Shown here piece after piece: positions 52,192 through 60,590 of a stretch of DNA of 64,000 bases (positions are counted from its first letter, which is position 1; the number at the start of each line of letters is the position of its first letter). The stretch is taken from NCBI GenBank assembly GCA_934444365.1, contig CAKSCM010000006.1, forward strand, positions 1-64,000, read 5' to 3'. Source of the DNA: an uncultured Eubacteriales bacterium (GTDB lineage Bacteria; Bacillota; Clostridia; Oscillospirales; Acutalibacteraceae). The position numbers and the translations under genes are program-made. A model generated the notes under the pieces. That model was not told the origin of the DNA, ran no database searches, and saw only the letters and a program-made list of their open reading frames with translations.

Positions 52192-53271
52192 TTATTCTCC
52201 CTTTGTTTTCATTGTGATTTTCAGCGTTTCAAGGTTTTTCCTCATAAGGGACAAATATCCCTCTCCCTTTTCGAAATCCTCGCGGGTAACGTTGTGGCAC
52301 GAATAGAATATCGCCGTTTTGACCCCCGTCGCCGATGCGAGCGAATCGGCTATGACGTGGTTAGAAAGCTCGGTGTAATATATATAGCCTACCTTTTCGC
52401 TTTTTATTTTATCGCTCAAAAATGTAAGGGTCGCGGCGCTCGGCTCGGTCTGGGCCGTACAGCCTGGAAAGGCCGCGAAATAATCGAGTCCGTAGTGCCT
52501 TACAAAATACAAAAGCGGAAAACGGTCGCCGAAAATAAGGGTTTTATCCTCCACCGTTTCGAAAAAAGCCGAGAATTCGCCGTCGAGCTCGCTTATCTTA
52601 CCGGTATAATCGTCAGCCCCGTTTAAAAAATAGTCGGCGTCATCGGGAGAAAGCCTGCAAGCGGCATTGCAAACGGCACTTATAATGCTGATAGCATTTG
52701 TCGGAGAGGTCCAAACGTGCTCGTCGTACTCGACGTGTTCGTCTGAGTCTTCGTCGCTTTCCCCGTCGGTATGATCATGATTATGACTGTGACTGTGACT
52801 GTGACTGTGATCGTGATCGTGATCGTGGCTGTGGTTGCCATGTCCGTCTTGATCCCGGTCGGAATGCTCCTCGCCTCGGACGCTTTCCTCCTCAAAAACC
52901 TCCGACACAACCTGCATCATTTTTAAAACGTTAATATCCTTTTTCGAGGAGGAAACCACCGAATCGAGCCACGTTTCGGATTCGCCGCCTACGCATATAA
53001 GCAGATCGCAGTTTTCGATATTTACAATGTCTTTGGGCGAGGGATCAAAGGTGTGGCTCTCTCCTCCCGGCGGAATAAGCATGCTGATATCGGCCTTATC
53101 ACCGAACACCTGCCGTGCGAAATCATACCCCGGAAAAACCGTGGATATAACCTTCAATCTGCCGTTATCCCCGGTGTCTTCGGGTACGCACCCGGACACA
53201 AACGAAAAGCAAATTAAACAGGAGATTACAAGGGAGAGCACCGACATTGGTTTCTTATAATTCTTTGTCAT
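52192..53271 (-). CDS. znuA: Zinc-binding lipoprotein (ZnuA-like) with His-rich loop
   Basis: This 359-residue cluster A-I solute-binding protein has a lipoprotein signal peptide with lipobox FVSGC at about residue 28. The metal ligands include GGESHTFDPSPKDI and DEHVWTSPTNA. A loop at about 145-180 is packed with alternating His and Asp (NHSHDHDHDHSHSHSHSHNH), a typical zinc chaperoning loop of ZnuA proteins. The matching DNA is a run of imperfect CAC/GAC repeats that could vary in length. The reading frame overlaps the end of zur by 17 bp, so translation is coupled. Confidence 0.93.
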   Translation of the reverse strand: MTKNYKKPMSVLSLVISCLICFSFVSGCVPEDTGDNGRLKVISTVFPGYDFARQVFGDKADISMLIPPGGESHTFDPSPKDIVNIENCDLLICVGGESETWLDSVVSSSKKDINVLKMMQVVSEVFEEESVRGEEHSDRDQDGHGNHSHDHDHDHSHSHSHSHNHDHTDGESDEDSDEHVEYDEHVWTSPTNAISIISAVCNAACRLSPDDADYFLNGADDYTGKISELDGEFSAFFETVEDKTLIFGDRFPLLYFVRHYGLDYFAAFPGCTAQTEPSAATLTFLSDKIKSEKVGYIYYTELSNHVIADSLASATGVKTAIFYSCHNVTREDFEKGEGYLSLMRKNLETLKITMKTKGE

Positions 53272-53692
53272 CCGCGCGCTCCTTTTCGCAAATCAAGCCG
53301 GATTTTGCCGCCCGGCATTTTCCGCAAACGCCGAAAAGCACCGTTTTTGAATTATCCACATAAAAATCATGATCCTTAATTATATGGCGGCGGATATCAT
53401 CCATAAAATCACAGTCCATATGCCACACACCGCCGCATTCGACGCATTTTAAATGAAAATGACGGCAGCACTCGCTTCCGGCATACTGGTAAAGCGCGCC
53501 GCCGGCCCCGTTTTCGGTAAACCGCCTAAGCAGTCCTTCCTTGCTTAGCAATGATAAACAGCGGTAAACGGTAGCCTCGCCGGCCGATATTTCGTCGCTT
53601 GATATTATCTCGCCGGCCGAAAAGCTTTTATCGAAATTCCGTTTGAAAAATTCCAATATTTCGGCTCGCTGTTTTGTATTGTAGGCACCCAC
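53255..53692 (-). CDS. zur: Fur-family zinc regulator (Zur)
   Basis: The 145-residue repressor has a winged helix at about 5-80 (TKQRAEILEFFKRNFDKSFSAGEIISSD, GEATVYRCLSLLSKEGLL). The dimerisation domain has the two structural Cys pairs CVEC and CGKC, plus a regulatory His/Cys site (CCRHFHLKC). It heads the operon it should control. GTG at 53692 is chosen because GGAGGA lies 9 nt upstream; the longer frame from TTG at 53734 would read through its own operator and the -10 region. Confidence 0.9.
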   Translation of the reverse strand: MGAYNTKQRAEILEFFKRNFDKSFSAGEIISSDEISAGEATVYRCLSLLSKEGLLRRFTENGAGGALYQYAGSECCRHFHLKCVECGGVWHMDCDFMDDIRRHIIKDHDFYVDNSKTVLFGVCGKCRAAKSGLICEKERADDKEL

Positions 53693-53707
53693 AAATACCG
53701 CTCCTCC

Positions 53708-53730
53708 AAAATGATAGTCGCTATCATTTT
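53708..53730. promoter_or_regulatory. Zur box (perfect palindrome)
   Basis: AAAATGATAG and CTATCATTTT with a TCG spacer form a perfect 10-3-10 palindrome of the Fur/Zur type. It starts 3 bp downstream of the -10 box of the zur promoter, so bound repressor would block transcription initiation, giving autoregulation of zur-znuACB. Confidence 0.85.
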
Positions 53731-53733
53731 TCA

Positions 53734-53761
53734 ATTATACCACACAATCGCCTTATTTCAA
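53734..53761 (-). promoter_or_regulatory. Promoter of the zur-znuACB operon
   Basis: On the minus strand, TTGAAA (53761-53756) and TATAAT (53739-53734) are separated by 16 bp, with the Zur box immediately downstream. Confidence 0.7.
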
Positions 53762-53922
53762 GCAAAAAATAAAAAAGGCTTTATTTTTTCGATATTTATG
53801 TTATAATTATTAAGGCGTTGCACCGGCCAAGCGGTCTGATCGGTTTAAAAATTCAAAATATTTTTTCATCCGTCTCGGCCTTTGCGCTGCAAAAACGGTA
53901 ATTTATTCGGAGGAAAGCTGCT

Positions 53923-54531
53923 ATGGAATACGAAAATGAGCTTTATATAGACATAGACATCAACTCGTCAAATCACCGTATAACGGTAAAACATTCAAAG
54001 ACTATATGCGACGCACAGATCCTGCTTGACGATCAGGCGGTAAAAACCTCGCTTAAGACCCTCGCCTACGGCGGTGCATTTATATTCAACTATGACGACA
54101 CCCAGATAATAATAACCATAAGCGACAATGATCCGAAAAACAGCAGCGATAAAGAAAACTACTCTTACGACTGCTTTGTAGACGGCAAATCGGTTCAAAG
54201 CGGAATGCCGTGGAAGATAGGCTCGATGACCTATCCCGATATGACCAAATGGAGCAAAACGAGAAAAGCCGGAAAAACCGCCTACGTCGCGACCGAAACC
54301 ATAAAGGGCGTAGTTTTAGGATGTGCGCTATTCCTTATAATGTACATTTTCGCAAAATACGGACCGGTAAGCAACTTTAACGTAAGCTGGATATTCCTGC
54401 TGTTTACAGTGTTGCCGCTGGGACTTTTGTATCTTATACTTTCGCCTATTGACTGGAATAAGTGCGAGGGGAATTATTCGGAATTTAAAAAATTCAGCGA
54501 AAATGGCGACCGGAAGGCCGACAAGGAATAG
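53923..54531 (+). CDS. Membrane protein of unknown function with two C-terminal helices
   Basis: This 202-residue protein has a soluble N-terminal domain (1-115) of predominantly beta character (LYIDIDINSSNHRITVKHSKTI, AFIFNYDDTQIIITISDN). Two membrane helices follow (about 127-147 VVLGCALFLIMYIFAKYG and 153-173 WIFLLFTVLPLGLLYLIL) with a hydrophilic tail. GGAGG lies 8 nt before the ATG. I do not recognise the family. It precedes the sigma-factor gene by 164 bp containing a weak hairpin (54581-54606), so it may or may not share a transcript with it. An accessory role for the sigma factor is possible but unsupported. Confidence 0.6.
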   Translation: MEYENELYIDIDINSSNHRITVKHSKTICDAQILLDDQAVKTSLKTLAYGGAFIFNYDDTQIIITISDNDPKNSSDKENYSYDCFVDGKSVQSGMPWKIGSMTYPDMTKWSKTRKAGKTAYVATETIKGVVLGCALFLIMYIFAKYGPVSNFNVSWIFLLFTVLPLGLLYLILSPIDWNKCEGNYSEFKKFSENGDRKADKE

Positions 54532-54695
54532 TTTTTCCGGAATTTATAAATACAAAAACAAAAAACAACAGTACCTACTTGCCGCCCGCAATAAAAGCAG
54601 GCGGCATTTTAAATTTTTTATAAAACCGCCTAACCAATCTCAAAATATTCCGACTATATAGACGTAACGATCATGATTGGAACAAAAAGTGTACG

Positions 54696-56339
54696 ATGAA
54701 AACAAACGAAACCTTAAAACTGCTTGACGACAAAGACCTCCTTGATAAGATATATCATTTTTCTTACCACAGGTGCAATACCTCCTTTGAAGCTGAGGAT
54801 CTATGCTCGGACATAGTTCTCGCGGTAATATCGGCCATACATAAACAAGAGGATATTGAAAACTTTTATGCCTTTGTATGGACGGTTGCCCGCAGAGTTT
54901 ATGCCGATTATTGCGAAAAAAGAAATTCCAAGCGCCAAATACTCGGCTTTGAAAAGGACGACAATATGTTGGCGTCTAAAGAAAATGAAATAGAAAAATT
55001 CATTGAGGTATCATCCGAACGTCAGCAGGTAAGCATGATTTTCAGGGAAATTGCTTTTTTGTCAAAGGCATACCGTGAAGTAATGGTAATGTTCTACATC
55101 GACAGATTGAAGGTGCAGGAGATCGCCTCAAGGCTCAAAATAAGCGAAACCACCGTAAAGCAGCGTTTGTTTTCCGCACGTAATTCAGTCAGAAAAGAGG
55201 TTGAAACCATGAACGAAAGAGCATATGTATTAAAGCCTGTCAGATTTTATATGATCGGGACCGGAAGCCCCGGCGGTAACGACCCCCAGGTAAAGGCCGA
55301 AAGGATGTTTTCTCAAAACCTGATATATTTGTGCAAGAATAAACCGAAGACGGCAAAGGAGCTGTCCATTGAGCTTTGCGTACCTATGCCTTATATTGAA
55401 GAGGAACTGGAAATTCAGTGCCGCGGCGAAAACGGCGAATACGGCATGCTCCGTAAGCTTGATAACGGCAAGTATACGGTAAATATTCATTTGGCGGATT
55501 ATGACGAATACGACAAAGCCAATAATATCTACGAAAAGCATTTACCCGAATTTTGCGATGTTATAAAAAACGCACTGGAGCAGAATAAAGAAAAAATACT
55601 TTCCTTTCCCTATTTAAGCGAACAAAAAGACCCGCATTTTATTATGTGGTCCACGATTAATAAAATAGTCTGGGACTTTTCAAAAAGAATCAATAAGGTT
55701 CTTGCGGAAAAATACTTCTCCGATATCGCTTTGGTCAAAAGACCCTTTTATTGCAGTGCTATCGCATATACCGACGACCGGAATCCCGAATTTGATTCTT
55801 ACGGCTGCGACGGCATAGGAGCAAATTCGGTCGGCGGATATAAGTGGGTGCACATATCCAACATTTACGGCAAACGTGCGATCAAACACTTCGATTGCGG
55901 ACACAACCTCTCCCTCGATCCCAAGCTTTTAATGACGATCAGAGCCATCGGAGGAATTTATGCCAAAGATCTGTCCGAAAACGAAAAGGAAATTGCGGCC
56001 AAGGCCATCGAATGCGGATATCTTCGCAAAAAGGGAGATATCATCGAGCCGAAAATCATTGTGATCGACAAAAAAGACAGCACCGACTTCTATAATATCT
56101 TTTATCATTTCAATGACGGCATGGGACCGATTATAGAGCAAATCGCCGCCGAGCTTGCCGAGTTTATGAAAACACATATTCCAAAACACCTGATGAACGA
56201 GTATCATATCTACACGGAGCTTATTGCAGGCACAAGGATACTGGAAAAAGCAATAGAGGAATGTATAAGCGAGGGGCTGCTCTCGAAGCCCGAAAACCGG
56301 CTCTCGGCCCAAGGAGTCGTCATGATTGTAGAAAAATAA
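54696..56339 (+). CDS. ECF-type sigma factor with a ~370-residue C-terminal extension
   Basis: The N-terminal 165 residues of this 547-residue protein are a normal ECF sigma factor: region 2 (LDKIYHFSYHRCNTSFEAEDLCSDIVLAVI, FVWTVARRVYADYCEKR) and region 4 (FLSKAYREVMVMFYIDRLKVQEIASRLKISETTVKQRLFSAR). The remaining residues are not part of known basic sigma architecture: a winged-helix-like segment (NLIYLCKNKPKTAKELSIELCVPMPYIEEELE... YGMLRKLDNGKYTVN), then an alpha/beta region with HISNIYGKRAIKHFDCGHN and a terminal helical part with another HTH-like element. Long-extension ECF proteins are known where the tail acts as sensor; that role is inferred. No anti-sigma gene is seen. It ends at a strong terminator. 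Confidence 0.85.
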   Translation: MKTNETLKLLDDKDLLDKIYHFSYHRCNTSFEAEDLCSDIVLAVISAIHKQEDIENFYAFVWTVARRVYADYCEKRNSKRQILGFEKDDNMLASKENEIEKFIEVSSERQQVSMIFREIAFLSKAYREVMVMFYIDRLKVQEIASRLKISETTVKQRLFSARNSVRKEVETMNERAYVLKPVRFYMIGTGSPGGNDPQVKAERMFSQNLIYLCKNKPKTAKELSIELCVPMPYIEEELEIQCRGENGEYGMLRKLDNGKYTVNIHLADYDEYDKANNIYEKHLPEFCDVIKNALEQNKEKILSFPYLSEQKDPHFIMWSTINKIVWDFSKRINKVLAEKYFSDIALVKRPFYCSAIAYTDDRNPEFDSYGCDGIGANSVGGYKWVHISNIYGKRAIKHFDCGHNLSLDPKLLMTIRAIGGIYAKDLSENEKEIAAKAIECGYLRKKGDIIEPKIIVIDKKDSTDFYNIFYHFNDGMGPIIEQIAAELAEFMKTHIPKHLMNEYHIYTELIAGTRILEKAIEECISEGLLSKPENRLSAQGVVMIVEK

Positions 56340-56383
56340 ACAATTCTGCAGCCTATCATAAAAAACAGCCTAAAACATAAAAG

Positions 56384-56418
56384 GAGCGGTACAACTAAAA
56401 TTGTACCGCTCTTTTTTT
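56384..56418 (+). terminator. Rho-independent terminator of the sigma-factor gene
   Basis: GAGCGGTACAA and TTGTACCGCTC form a perfect 11-bp stem with a 6-nt loop and a T7 tail. Confidence 0.9.
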
Positions 56419-56543
56419 GCATAAATACTTTATTATTATGTTACTACATCCGGGTAAAAAGCGAAGCTTTCTTTCCTTTTTATAATCAGCACCGCCGACC
56501 GTCAATTAAAAGCTAAAGACCGAAGGTGTGACATCAAAAAAGA

Positions 56544-56996
56544 CTACTCGTCGAGCCAGCGCACAACATGGTCGGTAAAAAGCACGCCGTCGAGGTGGTC
56601 GTTCTCGTGGCAAACGGCCTGAGCGAGCAGATCCTCGCAATTAAGCGCGCAAACCTTGCCGTTGCGATCCTGATACTGTACCCGAACCTTTTTCGGACGT
56701 ATGGTAACGCCCCATTTTCCCGGGCAGGACAGACACCCTTCGGACTTTTCCTGCCTGCCGGAGGCCTTTAAAATCATCGGGTTTATCATCTCGATGACTC
56801 CCTGTCCGACATCGACAATAAACACCCGTCTTAACACACCGACCTGCGGCGCCGCAAGACCGACTCCGTTGGCTTTTTTCAGTGTCTCAGCCATGTCGTC
56901 AAGTAAAACGCACAGCCTGTCGTCAAATGAAGTCACCTCGCGCGAGGTTTTTCTTAATATACCGTCTTCCTCGGTAACTATATTACGTATAGCCAT
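56544..56996 (-). CDS. def: Peptide deformylase
   Basis: This enzyme removes the formyl group from new proteins. The 150-residue chain has the three metal-site motifs: GVGLAAPQVG, EGCLSCPG (Cys ligand) and HENDHLDG (HExxH-like, with Asn-Asp). It lies 37 bp after folB on the same strand, so it is the last gene of the fol operon rather than next to fmt as in many bacteria. AGAGG precedes the ATG by 7 nt. Confidence 0.93.
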   Translation of the reverse strand: MAIRNIVTEEDGILRKTSREVTSFDDRLCVLLDDMAETLKKANGVGLAAPQVGVLRRVFIVDVGQGVIEMINPMILKASGRQEKSEGCLSCPGKWGVTIRPKKVRVQYQDRNGKVCALNCEDLLAQAVCHENDHLDGVLFTDHVVRWLDE

Positions 56997-57033
56997 TTTT
57001 CTACCTCTTGACTTAAAATCTAACCGTATTTTT

Positions 57034-57396
57034 CTACCTTTGCCGTTCGACCGTCACGCTTACGTCGCTGAATTTTATATCCGGAATGGGTGCCGACGGC
57101 TTATGCACCGTGATTTTTGCCCTTTTCAAAACCGGGAATTCCTCCATCAGCCGACCGGCGCAAAAATCGGCCGCCGCTTCGATAAGGTCAAATCTTTTTA
57201 AAACAAAGGCCTCGCATATCACCCTCGCCGCCTCGGCGTAATTTAGGGTATTATCAACCAGATCGCTTTTTAAAGCGGCCTTTAAATCGGCGTAAAGCTC
57301 GGCGTCAATATAAAAATATTGCCCGTTTTTCTTTTCGTCCTCGCAAACGCCGTGAAAGGCGAAAATCTCAATGCCCTTTATTACTATCTTTTCCAC
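57034..57396 (-). CDS. folB: Dihydroneopterin aldolase
   Basis: FolB cleaves 7,8-dihydroneopterin to 6-hydroxymethyl-dihydropterin. The 120-residue protein is of family length with IKGIEIFAFHGVCEDEKKNGQYFYIDAELY, the TLNYAEAARVICEAFV segment, the Glu in LIEAAADFCAGRL and the C-terminal KITVHKPSAPIPDIKFSDVSVTVER strand. No FolK domain is fused. It follows folP by 26 bp. Confidence 0.93.
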   Translation of the reverse strand: MEKIVIKGIEIFAFHGVCEDEKKNGQYFYIDAELYADLKAALKSDLVDNTLNYAEAARVICEAFVLKRFDLIEAAADFCAGRLMEEFPVLKRAKITVHKPSAPIPDIKFSDVSVTVERQR

Positions 57397-57422
57397 TTAA
57401 AATTTACCCCTGTAATCCGTCG

Positions 57423-58241
57423 TCATTCATCGGCCGTAGCAACACCTTGCTCAATTCCGCCTATTACCCTTAGCGCATCGGCGGTAAGCTTTACATTGTG
57501 GGCTCTTATTATACGCGCACCGTGCGACGCCGCATAAATTCCGGCCGCAAGACTCGCCATATCACGATTTTGAGGTTCGTCCTCTTTCGAGAGCACACCT
57601 ATCATCCTTTTGCGGGAAACGCCGGCCAATACCGGCCATTCGCCGCACAGCTTACCGATATCCCGAAGCAGAGCTATATCCTGTCCCCTCGTTTTGCCGA
57701 AACCGAAGCCGGGATCGATTATAAGCCTATTCTCCGGCACGCCGTAAAAAGCGGCCTCATTTACCATTTCGCAAAGCCGTCCGTAAACCTCATTCGCAAT
57801 ATCGCAATTATTCGGAAATTCGTCGGTACAGGTTATAACCCAAAACGCTTTACTTTCCCTTACAATCCGGGCCATTTCCTCGCTGATTTTTCCGCTCACA
57901 TCATTTATTATAGCCGCCCCGGCATTTACCGACTCCCTTGCCACCTCGGGATAATAGGTATCAACCGAGACCGGAACCGACGTATCGTTACATATTTCCC
58001 TTAAAACCGGTAAAACACGCTCAAGCTCGCTTTCCGCTGATATTTCGATATGCCCCGGCCTTGTCGACTGTCCGCCGACGTCTATTATATCGGCGCCGTC
58101 CTTTATCATCTCGGCCGCATGAGATAAAGCGTCGCCTAACTTAAACCACCGTCCGCCGTCCGAAAAGGAATCTGGGGTTACGTTGAGAATTCCCATCGTA
58201 AGCGGCCGGCCGGTCTTAAAAAGCTGTTCAAAATTACTCAT
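57423..58241 (-). CDS. folP: Dihydropteroate synthase
   Basis: FolP condenses hydroxymethyl-dihydropterin diphosphate with p-aminobenzoate; it is the sulfonamide target. The 272-residue TIM barrel has MGILNVTPDSFSDGG, IIDVGGQSTRPGH, INDVSG, LIIDPGFGFGKT and the C-terminal SRKRMIG plus IRAHNV. It overlaps folE by 4 bp. Nothing in the sequence suggests a sulfonamide-resistance insertion. Confidence 0.95.
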   Translation of the reverse strand: MSNFEQLFKTGRPLTMGILNVTPDSFSDGGRWFKLGDALSHAAEMIKDGADIIDVGGQSTRPGHIEISAESELERVLPVLREICNDTSVPVSVDTYYPEVARESVNAGAAIINDVSGKISEEMARIVRESKAFWVITCTDEFPNNCDIANEVYGRLCEMVNEAAFYGVPENRLIIDPGFGFGKTRGQDIALLRDIGKLCGEWPVLAGVSRKRMIGVLSKEDEPQNRDMASLAAGIYAASHGARIIRAHNVKLTADALRVIGGIEQGVATADE

Positions 58242-58804
58242 TTACGCCCTCCGCTTAAAAGCGACATTACCTCGCTTCTTGTCCTGAAGTCGGACTTCAT
58301 CGTTCCTCTTAATGCCGAGGTCTGAGTAACCGCTCCCGACGCACGCGCCCCGCGCATCGTCATGCATAAATGCTCGGCCTCTATTACCACGGCAAGCCCC
58401 ATGGGCGAAAGATTTTCATAAAGAAAATCGGCTATCTGGGCGGTAAGCCGCTCCTGAAGCTGAGGCCGGCGCGAAAAGCAGTTTGTGATCCTTGCAAGCT
58501 TTGAAAGGCCTATAACCTTGCCGTCCGACGGGATATAAGCGATATGAGCCCTGCCGATAAAGGGCAGCAAATGATGCTCGCACATAGAATAAAGCGGTAT
58601 ATCGCGAACGACAACCATTTCGTCATTGTCGCTCTCATCAAAAAACTTCAAATGCTCACGCGGATCCTCACTCATACCACCGAATATCTCGGCATACATA
58701 TCGGCCACCCGGCGCGGTGTTTCGAGCAATCCCTCGCGCGAGGGATCCTCCCCCACGGCGCACAGCAATTCCCTGACTGCATTTTCAATTCGCTGCTTGT
58801 CCAT
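58238..58804 (-). CDS. folE: GTP cyclohydrolase I (type IA)
   Basis: FolE opens GTP to dihydroneopterin triphosphate, the first step of folate synthesis. The 188-residue protein has TPRRVADMYAEIFGGM, the zinc/active-site YSMCEHHLLPFIGRAHIAYIP, GLSKLARITNCFSRRPQLQERLT and the second Cys in EAEHLCMTMRGARASGA. ATG at 58804 is chosen because homology and AAGGGAG (11 nt before it) begin there. An open frame continues 95 codons upstream to 59089, but the promoter lies inside it and no homology is seen, so the upstream part is an untranslated leader. Confidence 0.95.
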   Translation of the reverse strand: MDKQRIENAVRELLCAVGEDPSREGLLETPRRVADMYAEIFGGMSEDPREHLKFFDESDNDEMVVVRDIPLYSMCEHHLLPFIGRAHIAYIPSDGKVIGLSKLARITNCFSRRPQLQERLTAQIADFLYENLSPMGLAVVIEAEHLCMTMRGARASGAVTQTSALRGTMKSDFRTRSEVMSLLSGGRK

Positions 58805-58968
58805 TAATTTAAAAACTCCCTTGCATTTGCCTTTTACAGATAATATATCTAATAATCCCGACAGCACACCCCTAACGATAAGCGGGAATGCTCCTGTCGT
58901 TTTTACGTCACATGTACCGCGAGGGGCAAAAAGGTTTAAGCGAAACCGTTCCCCGTCATATCCGACAC
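58805..58968 (-). promoter_or_regulatory. Long structured leader of folE (candidate cis-regulatory RNA)
   Basis: The leader is about 165 nt long from the inferred start point to the folE start codon. On the minus strand it can form a nested hairpin, GGGG-aac-GGTTT...AAACC-ttttt-gCCCC, and a second one closed by CGACAG/CTGTCG. It does not match the tetrahydrofolate riboswitch consensus I know. It may be an unrecognised regulatory RNA for folate genes or simply a long leader. Confidence 0.4.
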
Positions 58969-58975
58969 TGCACCG

Positions 58976-59004
58976 ATAATACCACATATTGCGAAAAATG
59001 TAAA
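58976..59004 (-). promoter_or_regulatory. Promoter of the folE-folP-folB-def operon
   Basis: On the minus strand, TTTACA (59004-58999) and TATTAT (58981-58976) are separated by 17 bp. It lies just beyond the terminator of the small membrane protein gene. Confidence 0.65.
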
Positions 59005-59051
59005 CCGTACTTAAAGCCTTACCGAAAAGCACAAAGTATATTTCCGCACAA

Positions 59052-59082
59052 AAAACAGGCAGGATTTCAAACTGCCTGTTTT
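59052..59082 (-). terminator. Rho-independent terminator of the small membrane protein gene
   Basis: AAAACAGGCAG and CTGCCTGTTTT form a perfect 11-bp stem, and on the minus strand the stem runs into T6. It starts 7 bp past the stop codon at 59090. Confidence 0.85.
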
Positions 59083-59089
59083 GCTGCAT

Positions 59090-59551
59090 TTATTCGTTTT
59101 TCGGTTTTTTCGGGTCGGACTTAAGCTCACCCTTTAAATACTCCTTGCCCGGACCGGCGAATGTAAGCACCATACCTAAAACACATCCGACGATAAGACC
59201 CAAAACAATAAAGACAATCATCTTATTAAAAAGTGCTCCGAGCAAAATACCGAGCACAAGACAAACCGCCACCGACAAAACGTATCTGTCGGCTGCCGAA
59301 CGGTACATTTCCGGCTTTTCGACATCGCCGCCATCACTGCCATTATCGGCAGCACCTGCCGTATTGCCGTCGGCATCGGCAAGGCCCTCATCCCCGGGCA
59401 AGGTATACTCATGCGACTCCTCGTCGTACTCGCCTACACTCCGTTCATATTCCATCTGAGCCATTTCAAGCATAGGATCATAACCGCCGTCACCGTTTGC
59501 GCCGTTTTCGTCCTTTTTGACGGAAACGGTACACTCTTTATCGTCAGCCAT
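59090..59551 (-). CDS. Small membrane protein with acidic N-terminal domain (unknown function)
   Basis: The first ~88 residues of this 153-residue protein are acidic and disordered-looking (rich in Asp, Glu, Gly and Asn). They are followed by two close membrane helices (about 90-108 YVLSVAVCLVLGILLGALF and 111-132 IVFIVLGLIVGCVLGMVLTF) with Gly-zipper spacing, and a short basic tail (KSDPKKPK). GAGGTG lies 5 nt before the ATG. No family is recognised. It sits between corA and the fol operon and has its own terminator; whether it shares the corA transcript (60-bp gap) is open. Confidence 0.6.
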   Translation of the reverse strand: MADDKECTVSVKKDENGANGDGGYDPMLEMAQMEYERSVGEYDEESHEYTLPGDEGLADADGNTAGAADNGSDGGDVEKPEMYRSAADRYVLSVAVCLVLGILLGALFNKMIVFIVLGLIVGCVLGMVLTFAGPGKEYLKGELKSDPKKPKNE

Positions 59552-59611
59552 AAAAACACCTCACCGCATTTTTCTTTTTACAACACCTCGGCACCGATAC
59601 CGAAGCCGTAA

Positions 59612-60559
59612 TCAAAACATATCCTTTTTATATAAGAACCAAGCCACCACAGCGGTAATCACAGCCGCCACCGCACACGGTATCCATATTGTTCCGGCAA
59701 ACGGCAATCCACCTGCCTCCTCGCCGATATTCATGCCGTAAAAGCTGAAAATCATGGTCGGTATGGCCATTAATACCGTTATAGATGTAAGCACCTTCAT
59801 AACAATATTCAGGTTATTGGAAATAACCGAAGCAAAAGCATCCATAGTACCGGAAAGTATACTAAGGTATATTCCTACCATTTCAACCGCCTGTTTTACC
59901 TCAACCAAAACGTCCTCAAGCAGCTCCTGATCCTCTTCATACAGCTTTAAATACCTGCCGCGCAATATTTTTTCCAGTGTGGATTCATCAGACTTTAAAG
60001 AGGTCTGGAAATAAACAAACGACTTTTCCAGATCAAGCAGGCCTATAAGCTCACGGTTTCGCATCGATTTGCGGAGCTCTTTTTCAAGCCCGCTCGATAT
60101 TTTATCCATCTGCTTAAGATATTGCAGGTATCTTGCCGACATGCGAAGCAGCAGCATAAAGACAAACTGTGTCTTAAAGGCGGGATTGACCCCTTTTACC
60201 ATACCGTCGGCCATTTCATGAATGACTGAATTGTCCCGTATGCTCACCGTTATAACATTGTCCGGGGTTACTATTATGCCTACCGGCATGGTGCTGTAAA
60301 CCACCGTTTCACCGCCGGTTTTCTGCTTATCGATAACCGGCATATCCATTATTATAAGGGTACTGCCGTCTTCGCTTTCTATTCGGGAAGACTCCTCCTC
60401 ATCAAGCGATGAGCGGATATACTCGGGATCCACCGAATATTTTTCGATAAGCTCACTAACTTCTTCATCATCCGGATCGACGACATTTATCCAGCATCCG
60501 CGAGAATAATCGCTTTGCTCTTCAAGCCGTCCGTCTACCGTTTGGTAGTATTTTATCAA
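59612..60559 (-). CDS. corA: CorA-family Mg2+/divalent cation transporter
   Basis: The 315-residue protein has a cytoplasmic alpha/beta N-terminal domain, a long helical stalk (about 130-245), and two C-terminal membrane helices. The family signature GMN is in FSFYGMNIGEEAGG, and the tail is positively charged (FLYKKDMF). CorA forms pentameric Mg/Co/Ni channels. The start is TTG at 60559, supported by AGGAGG 8 nt upstream. The leader carries an RBS-led 21-codon ORF and a 5' hairpin, so control by translation of the leader is likely. I found no match to the M-box Mg riboswitch. Confidence 0.9.
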   Translation of the reverse strand: MIKYYQTVDGRLEEQSDYSRGCWINVVDPDDEEVSELIEKYSVDPEYIRSSLDEEESSRIESEDGSTLIIMDMPVIDKQKTGGETVVYSTMPVGIIVTPDNVITVSIRDNSVIHEMADGMVKGVNPAFKTQFVFMLLLRMSARYLQYLKQMDKISSGLEKELRKSMRNRELIGLLDLEKSFVYFQTSLKSDESTLEKILRGRYLKLYEEDQELLEDVLVEVKQAVEMVGIYLSILSGTMDAFASVISNNLNIVMKVLTSITVLMAIPTMIFSFYGMNIGEEAGGLPFAGTIWIPCAVAAVITAVVAWFLYKKDMF

Positions 60560-60590
60560 GACGCACTCCTCCTGTCACGGACGGCGCGCG

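Noticed and set aside
52698..52934. Asp/Cys-rich + strand ORF opposite ZnuA
   Set aside because: It mirrors the His/Asp simple-repeat tract of znuA.
58805..59089. Extension of folE by 95 codons
   Set aside because: The promoter and a terminator lie inside it, homology starts at 58804, and the RBS fits that ATG.
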